A stretch of DNA of 64,000 bases, from assembly GCF_035046485.1 (NCBI RefSeq), contig NC_085138.1, positions 24,150,800 to 24,214,799 of the forward strand, written 5' to 3'. The notes beneath the pieces were generated by a model. The model searched no databases and had not been told where the DNA came from. It saw nothing but the letters and a program-made list of their open reading frames with translations. This document shows, one piece after another, positions 36,961-47,671 of this stretch (within the stretch, counting starts at the first letter, position 1; every line of letters begins with the position of its first letter). Origin of the DNA: Aedes albopictus. Taxonomy: Eukaryota; Arthropoda; Insecta; Diptera; Culicidae. A program made the translations under genes and the position numbers.

Positions 36961-38258
36961 CGACACTTCCAAATACCATAAAGATCATTTGTATGTCAGT
37001 GGATGCACAAGGAACACAAAGAAATACTCAACATATTATATGATATACAACAGAGATAATCGTGGAAGAATTACATCGATAAAGTAAAGAGATACAAGAG
37101 TAGAGCTTGTAGAGCTTGAAGGTCTCAACTGCAGAACAGTTTGGATGACCTAGATCACCAAGTGAATGTTGCTAAGTTATCAGAATTGTACTCTGTGGCT
37201 CTAAGAGTAGCGTAGATTATATTCCGTGAGCATTCGCTACAATAAAAATATCCCAAGTTTTACAGATATTGCGACCCATACTTCAAAATACATTATGTCC
37301 ATTTGTATGCCAGCAGACACCCAAATAACAACAAATAGAGATACTCGTAATATAATAAGGTGCAACAGACACAATCGTGAAAGAATTATGCCGTTAGAGT
37401 GAAGAAAAATAAGTGTAGAGCCTGTAGGCCTTGAAGATCCTAACTCCAGAATAGTTTGGAAAGCCTGGAATATCCCATGAGTGTACCAAAAGCATTATAG
37501 ATGTGCACTGAGGTTCCATCATCAGTATAGACTACATTCCACGAATATTTTTCACAACTAAAGCATGATACAGTATGTAGATATCGTAACCAAAACTTCA
37601 AAGTGTATTGGAGGCCATTTGTATTTCATGGAATGTACAACTACCACAATATCAAGTTGCTCATAGCATAGTGAGATCTAATGGACATCAACGTGACTAA
37701 ATTTCTTGAACAGAGTGAACACAAACGATGGTAGATGTTTCAGATCTTAGGACAATGAATGCCAGAGTAGTTTGGATGACCTAGATCACCCAAGTCATGT
37801 ACCGTGAATTTTCTAGGGGTGCTTCGAGGCTTTTTGAGTACCGTAGACTATGTTCTGTGATCATTCATCGTGCATAAAATTTGGTTGAGAATGTTAGATT
37901 TGTGTCACAAACTTCGGAGTATTTTGGAGGCCTTAGAATAGCTCTGGGATCAAAACTTCAACAGACTATGATGGGTAGTAATACATTGCATGTCTAGGAT
38001 CAGTGAAAACTATTGATGATTAGCAAAACGATGAAATTTGAGCAAAAACATGCAGAATTTATAAAAAATACAAAAAAAAGCCACGTATTTTCGCCTCCCC
38101 GCAAAAGGGGGGAGGGTGCAAAGGGGGGAGGTACCATGCATTTCATAGCACAACTATTCCCCTTGACTATAAAAAAAAATCCGGGGTAAAATGTTTTAAA
38201 ACAAAGAAGATATTGCATTTCTGCCAAAAGTAGATCGTCTCGGGTGTTTACGGGTTAA

Positions 38259-38475
38259 TTTTCGATCGTGTTGATTTCCTTCCCAGCTCATGAAAAATCA
38301 GTACTTTATCAATTTTCTTACTATTCCAGTTGATTTTCGTAACTTGTTATACATATAAACACAGCCACCATGAGTACGAATCGAACCGTACAAGAGTCAT
38401 GTTTATCGGATCATCCGTTCTTGAGTTTTGTTGCCTCAAAGGGACTTCAAACTCATTTTTATATATATAGATTTA
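38259..38475. mobile_element. Right part of the transposon that hosts the piggyBac-like element
   Basis: Continues the repeat begun near 32256 and ends in TTTTATATATATAGAT. No coding capacity. Confidence 0.4.
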
Positions 38476-38509
38476 ATTACAATCAATAATTTAGCAGTTT
38501 TGCTAAGTT

Positions 38510-38900
38510 CAGTGGTTCCCAACCCACGGTCACGGACCAAGCGAATTTCTCGAGAATCAAAGGTGTGAGGATAAAGTTGCACTTCAGGGAGTACATATGT
38601 TCTTATCACAATGTAGTTGTATTGCAAAGATCAGTGGTTTCCAATCTATGGTCACGGGCCACGTGAATATCTCAAGAACCGAAAATGCAAGGAAGAAGAG
38701 AAAATGCTTTACGGATTGATCATCTCAAGGATCAGTATCTTTGATACAGATATATTGAAAAATCAGTGGTTTCCAATCTATGGTCACGGGCCACATGAAT
38801 ATCTCAAGAACCGAAAGTGCTAGGAAGCAGAGCCAAATTTTTACGGGTTGATCATGTCATGGATCAGTATCTCTAATATAGATATAATACATATGATCAA
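38510..38900 (+). repeat. Three tandem copies of a hAT-terminus-like sequence
   Basis: CAGTGGTT(C/T)CCAA starts at 38510, 38632 and 38764, each followed by a CACGG(A/G)CCA and AATNTCTC-AGAA block. Periods are 122 and 132 bp. CAGTGGTTCCCAA is typical of hAT ends, so a terminus was probably duplicated in tandem. Confidence 0.7.
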
Positions 38901-39028
38901 AAGATTTCAGATGAAGTTGCCAATATGATCATCAGAAGTATTTTCTTCTTTCAATTATAGGCTATTTTTTTTCTAGTTTTGATATTCATTGATTATGGCG
39001 TTGAAACTACCGATATTTTTTTGAGATA

Positions 39029-39468
39029 CAGGTCGGACTCGATTATCCGGGTGACTCCGAAAAAAATCTCCCCGGATAATCGAGTCATATTTTTTTTAAT
39101 TTTATTTTTAAGATTTATCAATCAAAATTAGTTCGATAAACATAGAAGCAAGCTTGTATGATGTTGTAGTCCTTAAACTCAACGGCTGGCATGATTATAA
39201 CCATATTTGTTGATAATGGAATTTTAGCCGAAAAATCTGCATAATAAAAATAATTCTCAAATAGGCTGAATCTGATTTATGGGTGTTGCATTTGACATTT
39301 GCTACATCTTTTAACATATTGATATCTAAAATCGTGCAAATAATGCGTTTGGTCGTCGTGCGAAAAATGCTTTGGTCGCCGGATAATCGAGCCATTTTCT
39401 CGGATAATCGAGCCCCGGTTAATTGGGCCCCCGGTTAATTGAACCCCCGGATAATTGAGTCCGACCTG
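39029..39468. mobile_element. pogo/Tigger-like MITE, 440 bp, TA target site
   Basis: The left end CAGGTCGGACTCGATTATCC and the reversed right end CAGGTCGGACTCAATTATCC are inverted, flanked by TA (39027-39028, 39469-39470). The right subterminal region has four or more degenerate GGATAATCGAGCC repeats. No transposase; the 66-codon minus frame is unremarkable. Confidence 0.75.
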
Positions 39469-39528
39469 TATACTGAATCGCGAAACAATGCCATGATCAC
39501 TTTATTTCATCATTCATTTTTCCTCCAA

Positions 39529-39693
39529 GGGGCCGTACACAAATTATGTCACGCTTATAGGGGGAAGGGGAGTTTTGCAGAACGTGACGTTTCATACAAA
39601 AAATAATGAGATCCAATACAAAAAGTGTGTCATAGGAGGGAGGGGGGTTGAAAAAGGTTGATTTTTGCGTGGCATAATTTATGTATCACGCCC
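39529..39693. mobile_element. MITE with GGGGCCGTACACAAATTATG ends
   Basis: Imperfect inverted ends (CACAAATTATGTCACGC / GCGTGGCATAATTTATG). A second copy lies at 44513-44683. About 165 bp, G-rich subterminal runs. Confidence 0.65.
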
Positions 39694-39988
39694 AAACAGC
39701 ATCCAGCTAAATGGCGTTCGGCCAAATGACCCGGAACCCTATAATATAATGCCGCTTGATCTGCATAATTTCATAAGCCGATTTTACTTCCTCATCGCCT
39801 TTTAGGTTCTTGAGGAATTCGCATGGCCCGTAACTGCAGTATGTAAACCCCTGATGTTTACAACACCAGAATATTGTAATAAATACTCCTTGAGACGCAG
39901 AATCCTACAAACATTCACTCTTTCTCCTCGGCCTATAGGTTCTTGCGAAAACAGCATGGCCCGTGACCCCAGCATTAGAACCACTGAA

Positions 39989-40638
39989 TCTCATTTCTCA
40001 TCTCTCATATCATCTCTCATCTCTCATCTCTCATCTCATCTCTCATCTCTCATCTCTCATCTCTCATCTCTCATCTCTCATCTCTCATCTCTCATCTCTC
40101 ATCTCTCATCTCTCATCTCTCATCTCTCATCTCTCATCTCTCATCTCTCATCTCTCATCTCTCATCTCTCATCTCTCATCTCTTATCTCTCATCTCTCAT
40201 CTCTCATCTCTCATCTCTCATCTCTCATCTCTTATCTCTCATCTCTCATCTCTCATCTCTCATCTCTCATCTCTCATCTCTCATCTCTCATCTCTCATCT
40301 CTCATCTCTCATCTCTCATCTCTCATCTCTCATCTCTCATCTCTCATCTCTCATCTCTCATCTCTCATCTCTCATCTCTCATCTCTCATCTCTCATCTCT
40401 CATCTCTCATCTCTCATCTCTCATCTCTCATCGCTCATCTCTCATCTCATCTCTCATCTCATCTCTCATCTCATCTCTCATCTCATCTCTCATCTCATCT
40501 CTCATCTCATCTCTCATCTCATCTCTCATCTCATTTCTCATCTCATCTCTCATCTCATTTCTCATCTCATCTCTCATCTCATCTCTCATCTTATCTCTCA
40601 TCTCATCTCTCATCTCATCTCTCATCTCATCTCTCATC
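39989..40638 (+). repeat. (CTCTCAT)n satellite switching to a 12-bp unit
   Basis: A 7-bp unit CTCTCAT is nearly pure up to about 40440, then the unit becomes CTCATCTCTCAT (7+5) to 40638. It produces false Ser-Leu-Ile-Ser-His frames of 293 and 314 codons and an Arg-Asp-Glu-Met frame on the other strand. Confidence 0.97.
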
Positions 40639-40644
40639 ATCCTT

Positions 40645-41156
40645 CCCTAACCCTCTATCCTATCCTCTACCCTCCCTTCTACTCTACCCTCTACACTACC
40701 CTCAATCCTACCCTCCACCCTACCCTCTACCCTAACCCTAAAGCCTACCCTCTACCCTACCTTTTACCCTGCCCTGTAACTGTAACCTTCTACTCTACCT
40801 ACTACCCTACCTTTTACCCTACCCTCTACCCTACCCTCTCACGAAACCCTCTACCCTATCTTCTACCCTACTCTCTGCCTTACCCTCTACCCTACATTTT
40901 ACCCTAACCCTCTACCCTACCCTCTTCCCTACCTTCTACCTACCCTACCTTCTACTTACTCTACCTTCCAGCCTACTCTCTACCCGAACCATGATCCGAA
41001 CCCTCTACCCAACTCTCTACCCTACCCTCTCACAAAACCCCCTACCCTAACCTTCTACCATACCCTCTACCCTAACCCTAACCCTACCCTCTACCCTAAC
41101 ACTATCCTACTCTTTACTCTACCCTCTACAATAAGCCCCTACAGTACCATCTACAC
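40645..41156 (+). repeat. Degenerate CTACCCT array, segment 1
   Basis: Irregular units CTACCCT, CTCTACCCTA and CCCTAAC. Continues after the hAT element. Resembles CCCTAA telomere repeats superficially only. Confidence 0.9.
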
Positions 41157-41283
41157 CAGTGATTCCCAAAGTGGGCGAAATCGCCCCCTGGTGGGCGAAA
41201 ATCGCGTCCAAGGGGGCGAAAATTACTAAAATGAAAATTGGGGGGGCGAAAAAACTGAAAAAGGGGGTGATTTTTCAATTATA

Positions 41284-42911
41284 CAGCGATAGACATTCGT
41301 TTAGCCGAGGCTAAAAAAATTTCAAAAAAGTGCCAGGAAACTCATACAAAAGATTTTATGATAAAACTTTTTTTTATCGTAGTGATAGTATATCTAGTAC
41401 TGTTTTATAAAAATGTGATACATCACACTTATATATACACTGAAACAAAAACGAGGGTAAAAACCCTTCAAATGTCATTTTTTGCCTAGACATTCGTTTA
41501 GCCGAATTGTACAATTTTTAGAATTCCATAATAAAAAACTAAATCAAAACTATCAAACTTCGAAAAATATCCAACAAAGTCATTTTGTATGGTGATCTGC
41601 ATTATAGATCGACTTGTGAATCATGAATTAGATCGTTTTTGGAAGTGTTGCCATATTAATTTTGCATGCATCTCATATAAATATATCATAATATTTTAAA
41701 TGTTTCTCAACTGAGATTTGATGTAGTTATTTTTATCGGAAGTGTTTCAAAAGAATCTAATGAAAATTTCATGACCAAAGCAGGTTAAAATTTTGCGAAA
41801 AACAACGTTTTTAACTGAAAAAAATAATCCGAACCATCAAAAAATCACGTATTTAAGTATTGTTTTGATGAAATATGATGGTTTCACTTGCATAAATCAC
41901 AGCAGCGTTTACTACTATTACATCTTCTAATAGCTCCCAATATCTTCTAGACTGTTTTCTGGCTGAAATAATATACATTGGACGGCTCATATTTCGAGAA
42001 ATGGCACCGAAAGTATTCAAATTTCTAGCATGAACTACTTGTTTCATAATTTAGACATTCTTTTCAAATAAATCATGTTAAAAATGAATGTGGTTCACAA
42101 CTAAGACTCATTTATAATATATTTCTTCAGATTGAATGAAATAAGCCAATTATTTAACCAAATCTTGCATTTTTGTATGAGCATCTGCTTTTGAATAAAC
42201 AGGGTACACAAAATCTGACACTTCTTGCAGTTTTTCCACTTTGCAGTCTTCTAACTCATTTAGTAATGGTAGTATCAAAGAGGTATACTCCACAGGCATT
42301 AGGGCACGTATTTATTTCAATGCAGAACTATTTATTTTAGCTTTTATCAATCCCATTTTAAAGTATAACCAACCAAAAACCAGTATACTTATTTTTTTCA
42401 TGACATTTTATGCAATAATTTTAACATTTCTGACAATAATTCTGTGTCATATTTTCAAAACTGCTAATCTAGCTTACGTTTGAGTGTTTACAGAAATCAG
42501 TTTTCTTAAATAAATTTGTTTATCGTCGCTTCTCCTTATCGGGACATTTTTTTTATAATATTTCTCTGAATTTCACAAATAAATAAACTTTCAAGGTCAA
42601 ATATTTTGCTAACACGTCATAAACTAAATGCCTTGGAGTATATTCTCGAAATATACTCACGAAATTGCAAAAAATCTATTGAAAACCAATTTTTCATTTA
42701 CCTCGGCTAAACGAATGTCTAGGCAAAAAATGAAATTTGAAGGGTTTTTACCCTCGGTTTTGTTTCAGTGTATATGTAAGTTTAATGTATCACATTTTTA
42801 TAAAACTGTACAAGATATACTATTACCACGATAAAAAAGTTTTATCATCAAATCTTTTGTATGAGTTTCCTGACACTTTTTTGTTCTCGGCTAAACGAAT
42901 GTCTATCACTG
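41284..42911. mobile_element. Tc1-like element, 1,628 bp, with IR/DR-type ends
   Basis: TA flanks both ends (41282-41283, 42912-42913). Each end is a ~220-bp inverted repeat holding two direct copies of TAGACATTCGTTTAGCCGA: 41290 and 41487 on the left, and their inverses at 42703 and 42888 on the right. Paired direct repeats within long inverted repeats (IR/DR) are the transposase-binding layout of Sleeping Beauty-like Tc1 elements. A transposase remnant lies on the minus strand at 41853-42047. Confidence 0.8.
41853..42047 (-). pseudogene. Tc1-family transposase remnant
   Basis: A 64-codon frame contains FGAIS, then a LLEDV segment and, near the end, IIFHQNNT. The order matches the catalytic region of Tc1 transposases (WGxxS ... 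FQQDNAPxH) with the catalytic Asp of the FQQDN motif replaced by Asn. The frame ends at a stop right after this motif. N- and C-terminal parts could not be recognised. Assignment is by eye and moderate. Confidence 0.5.
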
Positions 42912-44512
42912 TAGAAATAAGTTGAAATCTTTGAAAAAACCCTGGGTCAAAACATGCTAATGACCTAAGTTATACAGAATTCCAAAGTAAGTGTAGTAGT
43001 TTTTTGATGTTTTTTTCTGGAAATGGTAGGAGGATTCCTACAAATTTATTCTCGTAAGACTGCTACAATAATTTACGAAAAAATTCCGTGGGAATCATAT
43101 TCATAAGCTTCTATTACTAATGAGAAAATTTGTTACACACTTTTTGGCAAACATTCGAGAAAAGGTTTTACCAAATTCATGTAAAGAAGATAGTGTTGTC
43201 CCGTATAAAAATGTTTTGAATCCATTGGCGGATTTCTACAGAGGTTTACAGTCAAGAATGTGCACCCTCATTCTTTCGTTTGCATTCCCGTTTACGCCAG
43301 AAAAATCAAATGGCCTACTGTGTCGATCGAACCAAAAAACGAGCGAAATTGGATATATCCATAAACAAGAATGAGGGTGATGGAGAAGTTTTAGGCTGGT
43401 GATATTGAAGAGCACGGTGTACAGAAGGTGATATATTCCCGAAATTTGACAGCTTTTTGATGACGTAATTCAAATGGTTCATAGGTGATCTAGTACTCCA
43501 CACCACGTGGAAGACGATAAGAACGACGTTACATGTTTACATCCAGATTAGATGGTTACATAGGTTACTAGCCTGCCTTGTGATTTTCATGCCGTGTTGG
43601 GGAGGAAGTTTCTGAAAGGATTTTTGATGAAATTCCTGTTTCCCAAAGAAAATCATGAAGACTTTTGAAATTTTGTCACTAATGTAATTCGTCATACAGT
43701 ATCTGACTTTTTAGGAGATTTTTAAATTTCGAATAACTATTTTCAGAAATTTGATGGAAAAAAAACTCAAATGTTTTAAGTTTGCCGCAAGAATCTTCAT
43801 TTTTTTTCAATACCGCCACCAAGTAGCGTTTTTATTCATGTGATGAGGTCAATCTGCATAATGATATTGAAATTTACCATCTTACCTAAACGAAAGTAAT
43901 ATTTTAGTCACTTTTCCGCAGTCGTTAACCGAGGCATAACGGACAAGTGCCCAAAATACGGCCCACGTCCAAATGGTGCCATCCCTATAAGGCTGACACA
44001 AATTTCGATTTTCTCTAATGTCACCCCCCCCCCCCCCCCCTCGGGAAATTTTGGCCGGAATTCAACATTTTGAGGGGGGAAACAAATAAATTATACAAAA
44101 ATTTAAAAATGTTGAACTGAAATTAGAGTTGTCGAGAAAATTTCTTAACAAATCCGATGAGTTTTACAATTTTGCCTAATTGTTTGGGTAACTGTTCAAC
44201 ATAACATTTATTATTTATTATCCACCCCCTTGACGAGTCAACGAGCAAAGTGACAAAAGAAGAAAATGAGATTTGTTCCGGCCTAATAGTAGTTCAAAAT
44301 CATCAGCTGTTTTCAATTAACAATCAACGGAAAAAGAAATCAGAGTTGATTTTTTATGATTATTTTTTGGCTCTTGAACGTAGTAGAATTCCATTAAAAA
44401 GAGGACATTGGTTGCTGCTAATTGTTTCTATAAGACGACAAAATTTCGTAAGAATCGGTTCAAATTTGACTAAGTTCTGAGGAAAAAGCGACCCATACTT
44501 GAATAATAATCA
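42912..44512. other. Interior of the hAT-like element, non-coding
   Basis: AT-rich. 43263-43380 has small inverted ends CACCCTCATTCTT/AAGAATGAGGGTG and may be a tiny MITE. Frames of 76-84 codons lack motifs. Confidence 0.4.
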
Positions 44513-44683
44513 GGGGGTGATGCACAAATTATGTCACGCAAAAATCGATCTTCTTAAACCCCCCCTCCCTTCTATGTCACACTTTTTGTATGGGACATCA
44601 ATACTTTTTATATGGGTCGTCACGGCCTGTAGACACCCCCCCCCCTCCCCCTAAAAGCGTGACGTAATTTGTGCACGGCCCCC
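44513..44683. mobile_element. MITE, second copy of the 39529 family
   Basis: GGGGGTGATGCACAAATTAT and the reversed GGGGGCCGTGCACAAATTAC form inverted ends, both followed by GTCACGC-like bases. Contains a C-rich tract. Nested inside the hAT-like element. Confidence 0.65.
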
Positions 44684-44878
44684 AGGTGAAAATGGGTTTT
44701 AAAAACTATGCTAACAAAAGAGACAGAAATGTGTATGTAAATACGTTACAATTATTTTTTTTTGCAATTTCAGTCTTCCTAAAAAAAATCATGCCTAGGG
44801 GGCCGAAAAATTATTTCATCAGCTCCAAGGGGGCGATACCTCCGACAAGTTTCAAGTTTGGGAAGCACTGATCTACAC

Positions 44879-45286
44879 TAATCATCTACCCTACCCTCTA
44901 CCCTACCTTCTCTTCTACCCTCTACCCTAACCCTGTACCTCAGCCTCTACCCTACCTACTACCCTAACCCTCTACCCTACCTTCTATCCTACCTTCTACC
45001 CTAATCCTCTACCCTACCTTCTACTTCTACCCTACCTTCTAACATAACCCTCTACCCTACCCTCCACCCTACCCTCTACCCTAACCCTTTACCCTACCCT
45101 CTACGCTTATCATCTACCCTACCCTCTACCTTACCTCCTAATTCTACCCTCTACCATAACCCTCTACTCCTTCCACTACCCTACCTTCTACCCTAACCCT
45201 CTACCTTACCTCCTATTTTATCCTCTACCCTACTCTACCCTCTACCCTAACCATCTACCCAACTTCCTATCCTACCTTATACCATA
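44879..45286 (+). repeat. Degenerate CTACCCT array, segment 2
   Basis: Continuation of the array across the hAT insertion. Confidence 0.9.
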
Positions 45287-45503
45287 AGGTACGCCGGGGC
45301 AAGTTGAAACGGGTGGGGCAAGATGAAACAGCGGGTTAACAAGATGTTTTCTAATGATGATAAACAGTTTGATCGCCATAACACAATGTTTTTGATTCAA
45401 ACAATCTTTTAGCGAAGGAAAAAATTCCAAATTGTATTAAAATCTATTTCAAAACTTCGTGTTTCATCTTGCCCCACCCGTTTCAACTTGCCTCGGTGTA
45501 CCT
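45287..45503. mobile_element. MITE of 217 bp, about 43-bp inverted ends, TA target site
   Basis: AGGTACGCCGGGGCAAGTTG and AGGTACACCGAGGCAAGTTG (reversed right end), both continuing AAACGGGTGGGGCAAGATGA. TA on both sides. Spacer about 130 bp. Confidence 0.75.
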
Positions 45504-45562
45504 TAACCCTCTACCCTACCTTTTACCCTACCCTCTACCCTACATTCTACCCTACTCTCTAT
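45504..45562 (+). repeat. Degenerate CTACCCT array, segment 3
   Basis: Short piece between two MITEs; ends in CTCTCTAT, the target site of the next element. Confidence 0.85.
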
Positions 45563-45965
45563 CAGGGATGGCATTCACCATTTGCAAAGAGTTACATTCA
45601 CTTGCTACTATCTCAGTTCATAAGCATGCTATCAAAAAACAATGTATGGATGACTTTTACCTTGTAGTTTTATCTGAAAGTTTGCCGAATAGCATAACGG
45701 TCGCACACGCATGCTGCACTCGTGAGCGAGCTGTGAATGCAACTCTCCACGCCGTGAATGTAAATTACATTCACGGCGTGGAGAGTTGCTTTCACAGCTC
45801 GCTCACGAGTTAAGCATGCGTGTGCGACCCTTATGATATTCGGCAAACTTTCAGATAAAACTACAAGGTAAAAGTCATCCATACATTGTTTTTTGATAGC
45901 ATGCTTATGAACTGAGATAGTAGCAAGTGAATGTAACTCTTTGCAAATGGTGAATGCCATCCCTG
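45563..45965. mobile_element. hAT-type palindromic MITE, 403 bp, perfect 8-bp target duplication
   Basis: Almost the whole element is one palindrome: arms of about 200 bp from CAGGGATGGCATTCACC to its inverse, meeting at AATGTAAATTACATT. Only a few mismatches are visible. CTCTCTAT lies on both sides (45555-45562 and 45966-45973). The 96- and 114-codon frames on the two strands share sequence because of the palindrome and are not genes. Confidence 0.9.
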
Positions 45966-46027
45966 CTCTCTATATAACCCTCTACCCTAACCATCTACCC
46001 TACCCTACCCTATACCCTAACCCTCTA
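45966..46027 (+). repeat. Degenerate CTACCCT array, segment 4
   Basis: End of the array. Confidence 0.8.
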
Positions 46028-46068
46028 TGTATCATATGTATCACATGTTACTCGTTCCCGAATACCTA

Positions 46069-46191
46069 GAACCCCAATTTACGCCTAAGGAGCGTAAATT
46101 GGGGGAGCGCTATTTGGGAATTAGTGCGTAAATGGGGGGGGGGGCGCAAATTGAGTTTGGCGCAAAAAAAAGTGAGCGTAAATTGGGGTTT
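46069..46191. mobile_element. MITE with ACCCCAATTTACG ends, TA target site
   Basis: GAACCCCAATTTACG and CGTAAATTGGGGTTT are near-inverse, flanked by TA. Internal hairpin CCCCAATTTACGC/GAGCGTAAATTGGGG and a G11-12 run. Related fragment at 32101-32181. Confidence 0.65.
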
Positions 46192-46227
46192 TAGTGTATT
46201 ACCCTTGCAACTATGCGTATCTGTATC

Positions 46228-46378
46228 AACGAGATTTTTAGCCCTAGGCTATTTCATCTTGGGATCCACGCTTTACTTCCCTTCCGAAGAATCACTCACA
46301 TTTTGCGAGTTTGTCGGGAGTGGGATTCGATCCCAGGTCCTCGGTGTGCTACCATCACACCAGGTCCACCCTCAGACA
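46228..46378 (-). mobile_element. tRNA-derived SINE
   Basis: Minus strand: GGACCTGGTGTGATGGTAGC head, then GGGATCGAATCCC around the B box, tail TGAAATAGCCTAGGGCTAAA. A truncated copy is at 26061-26149. Confidence 0.65.
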
Positions 46379-46534
46379 TAATACCGAGAATAATGGAAAG
46401 ATAATTACATTGTCGTTATTGTTGCGCGATGGCTGGAAGGGGACTCCTGGGACTACTGGAACTCGATTTTTACGGATTTTCCATCCAGTTTGGTTCTGTG
46501 GAACGTCTAATGTCATCGGTCTAGAGAAATTCCT

Positions 46535-46695
46535 CCATATCATTGGCGAATCTAGCATTTTCTTTTTTTCTCACTCATTCTCCTTGATAAACACGAGAAA
46601 GAGCGGAACCCCTTTCCATCCTTCTCTTTCTCATGTCTGTTTAGGAGAGTGAGCAAAAAAAAAGGAAAACCTGGATTCGCCAATGACTCCATATA
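46535..46695. mobile_element. MITE with ATTGGCGAATC ends
   Basis: TCATTGGCGAATC(T/C)AG at both ends in inverse orientation, followed by T-rich/A-rich tracts and GAGTGAG/CTCACTC. About 160 bp. The surrounding 113-codon frame (46311-46652) crosses it and the SINE, so it is not a gene. Confidence 0.65.
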
Positions 46696-46705
46696 AATCA
46701 ATAAG

Positions 46706-47671
46706 AATTTTCAAGAGGAGCCTTTTTGCTATAAATGCTTTAGAAATTCCTCCAATAATCATTTCAAGGATTTAGAAATTTCTCCAATTCATAAAAACGT
46801 GTAAGCATTCTTTCGAGAATTCTCACAGAAATACCTCCAAGAAATTCTACTGGAATTCCTTCAAGAGTACCGAAATTATTACAAGGTTTCCATCACGATA
46901 TTTTCTACTGACATTGGACTTCTCATTATTGTTTAGATTTCTGTGATAATTTGAAAATCCACTGAATTATCATTTCCCAGCGACATTTTAGATTAATCAA
47001 ACTTATATTGTTTATTGTGCATGAACTCAAACGAACTTGCCTAACGTACAGGCGCTCCGAAGTCGTGTTCGAAATTCGACTGTGATAATAATGAGTTTGG
47101 GCAGAGTCTATATGGCTGCAAATGACTTTTAAGCGGCATGGGCACCCGATATGTGAATATGAAAATCGGCATTGCAGTTTTGAGGAATCAAAACTAAAAC
47201 AGTCGATTTGTTTCTAGTTTTATGAACTAAGTGTATGAGTGAGTAGTATGAACAATTCTTCCAGGAATGTTTACATAGCTTGCTGCAGTGATTCCATCAT
47301 AAATTTCTCCAGAAATTCTTTCAACAATTTATCTAGGGATTTTACCAGACATGACATTTCTTTGGGAGTTTGTCCTGAGATATCATTAGAGGTTCCTTCA
47401 GTGATTGTTCAAGTGCTGTTTTCGAGGTTTCTGTTAGGAATTTCTCCAGAGATCGTTCAGTGTATGTCCTCAGGTATTCCTTCAGAGATTCTTCAGGGAT
47501 TTCGCAATAGTTCTTCCAGAATTCCGCTAGAGATTGCTCCAATAATTCCATCTGAAATTATTCGAAGTATTTCTGCAGTAATGTCTTCCAGAAATTCTTC
47601 CAGAAAATTTTACTACTTTTTAATTGATCTAGGAATTTCCTGAAAATTTTGTACAAAATCGTTTAGGAGTC
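46706..47671 (+). repeat. Decayed TTCCTCCAG satellite, left of the LTR element
   Basis: Scattered units to about 46880, more unique DNA to about 47230, then denser units (TTCTTCCAGAAATT) up to the LTR element, whose target duplicate GAGTC is 47667-47671. The 134-codon frame at 47239 is its translation. Confidence 0.65.

Larger units (their letters stand above)
32347..38254. mobile_element. Giant piggyBac-like foldback element, 5,908 bp, TTAA target duplication
   Basis: Both ends abut TTAA (32343-32346 and 38255-38258). The left terminus CCCGCAAACACCCGGGACGA and the reversed right terminus CCCGTAAACACCCGAGACGA are inverted copies that continue for more than 1.3 kb: 32347 to about 33850 pairs with about 36700 to 38254, diverging slowly. 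TTAA duplications with CCC/GGG ends are diagnostic of the piggyBac superfamily. The centre is filled with a decayed GGAATTCCTCCA satellite, itself mirrored in orientation, and with a 0.7-kb dispersed repeat. No transposase frame exists, so it moved with enzymes supplied elsewhere. The many 60-169-codon frames rich in Ser, Phe, Leu and Asn are satellite translations. Confidence 0.8.
41157..44870. mobile_element. hAT-like element, 3,714 bp, perfect 8-bp target duplication
   Basis: The termini CAGTGATTCCCAAAGTGGG and (reversed) CAGTGCTTCCCAAACTTG carry internal GGCGA/CGCCCCC motifs. ATCTACAC occurs on both sides (41149-41156 and 44871-44878). It is inserted in the CTACCCT array. The interior contains a Tc1-like element (41284-42911), a MITE (44513-44683) and a C17 run (44024-44040). 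No hAT transposase was recognised, so the element is non-autonomous or decayed. Confidence 0.8.

Noticed and set aside
33706..36972. Many Ser/Phe/Leu/Asn-rich frames on both strands, up to 169 codons
   Set aside because: Translations of the GGAATTCCTCCA satellite, present in several frames and both strands at once.
39854..40907. Frames of 293 and 314 codons (Ser-Leu-Ile-Ser-His repeats)
   Set aside because: They translate the CTCTCAT satellite and CTACCCT array; any 7-bp repeat without stops is open in all frames.
45469..45960. Pair of 96- and 114-codon proteins with shared sequence
   Set aside because: Both arise from the two strands of one palindromic MITE.
40645..46027. Chromosome end (telomere)
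   Set aside because: Units are degenerate, internal to the window and flanked by ordinary sequence; Diptera lack canonical telomere repeats.
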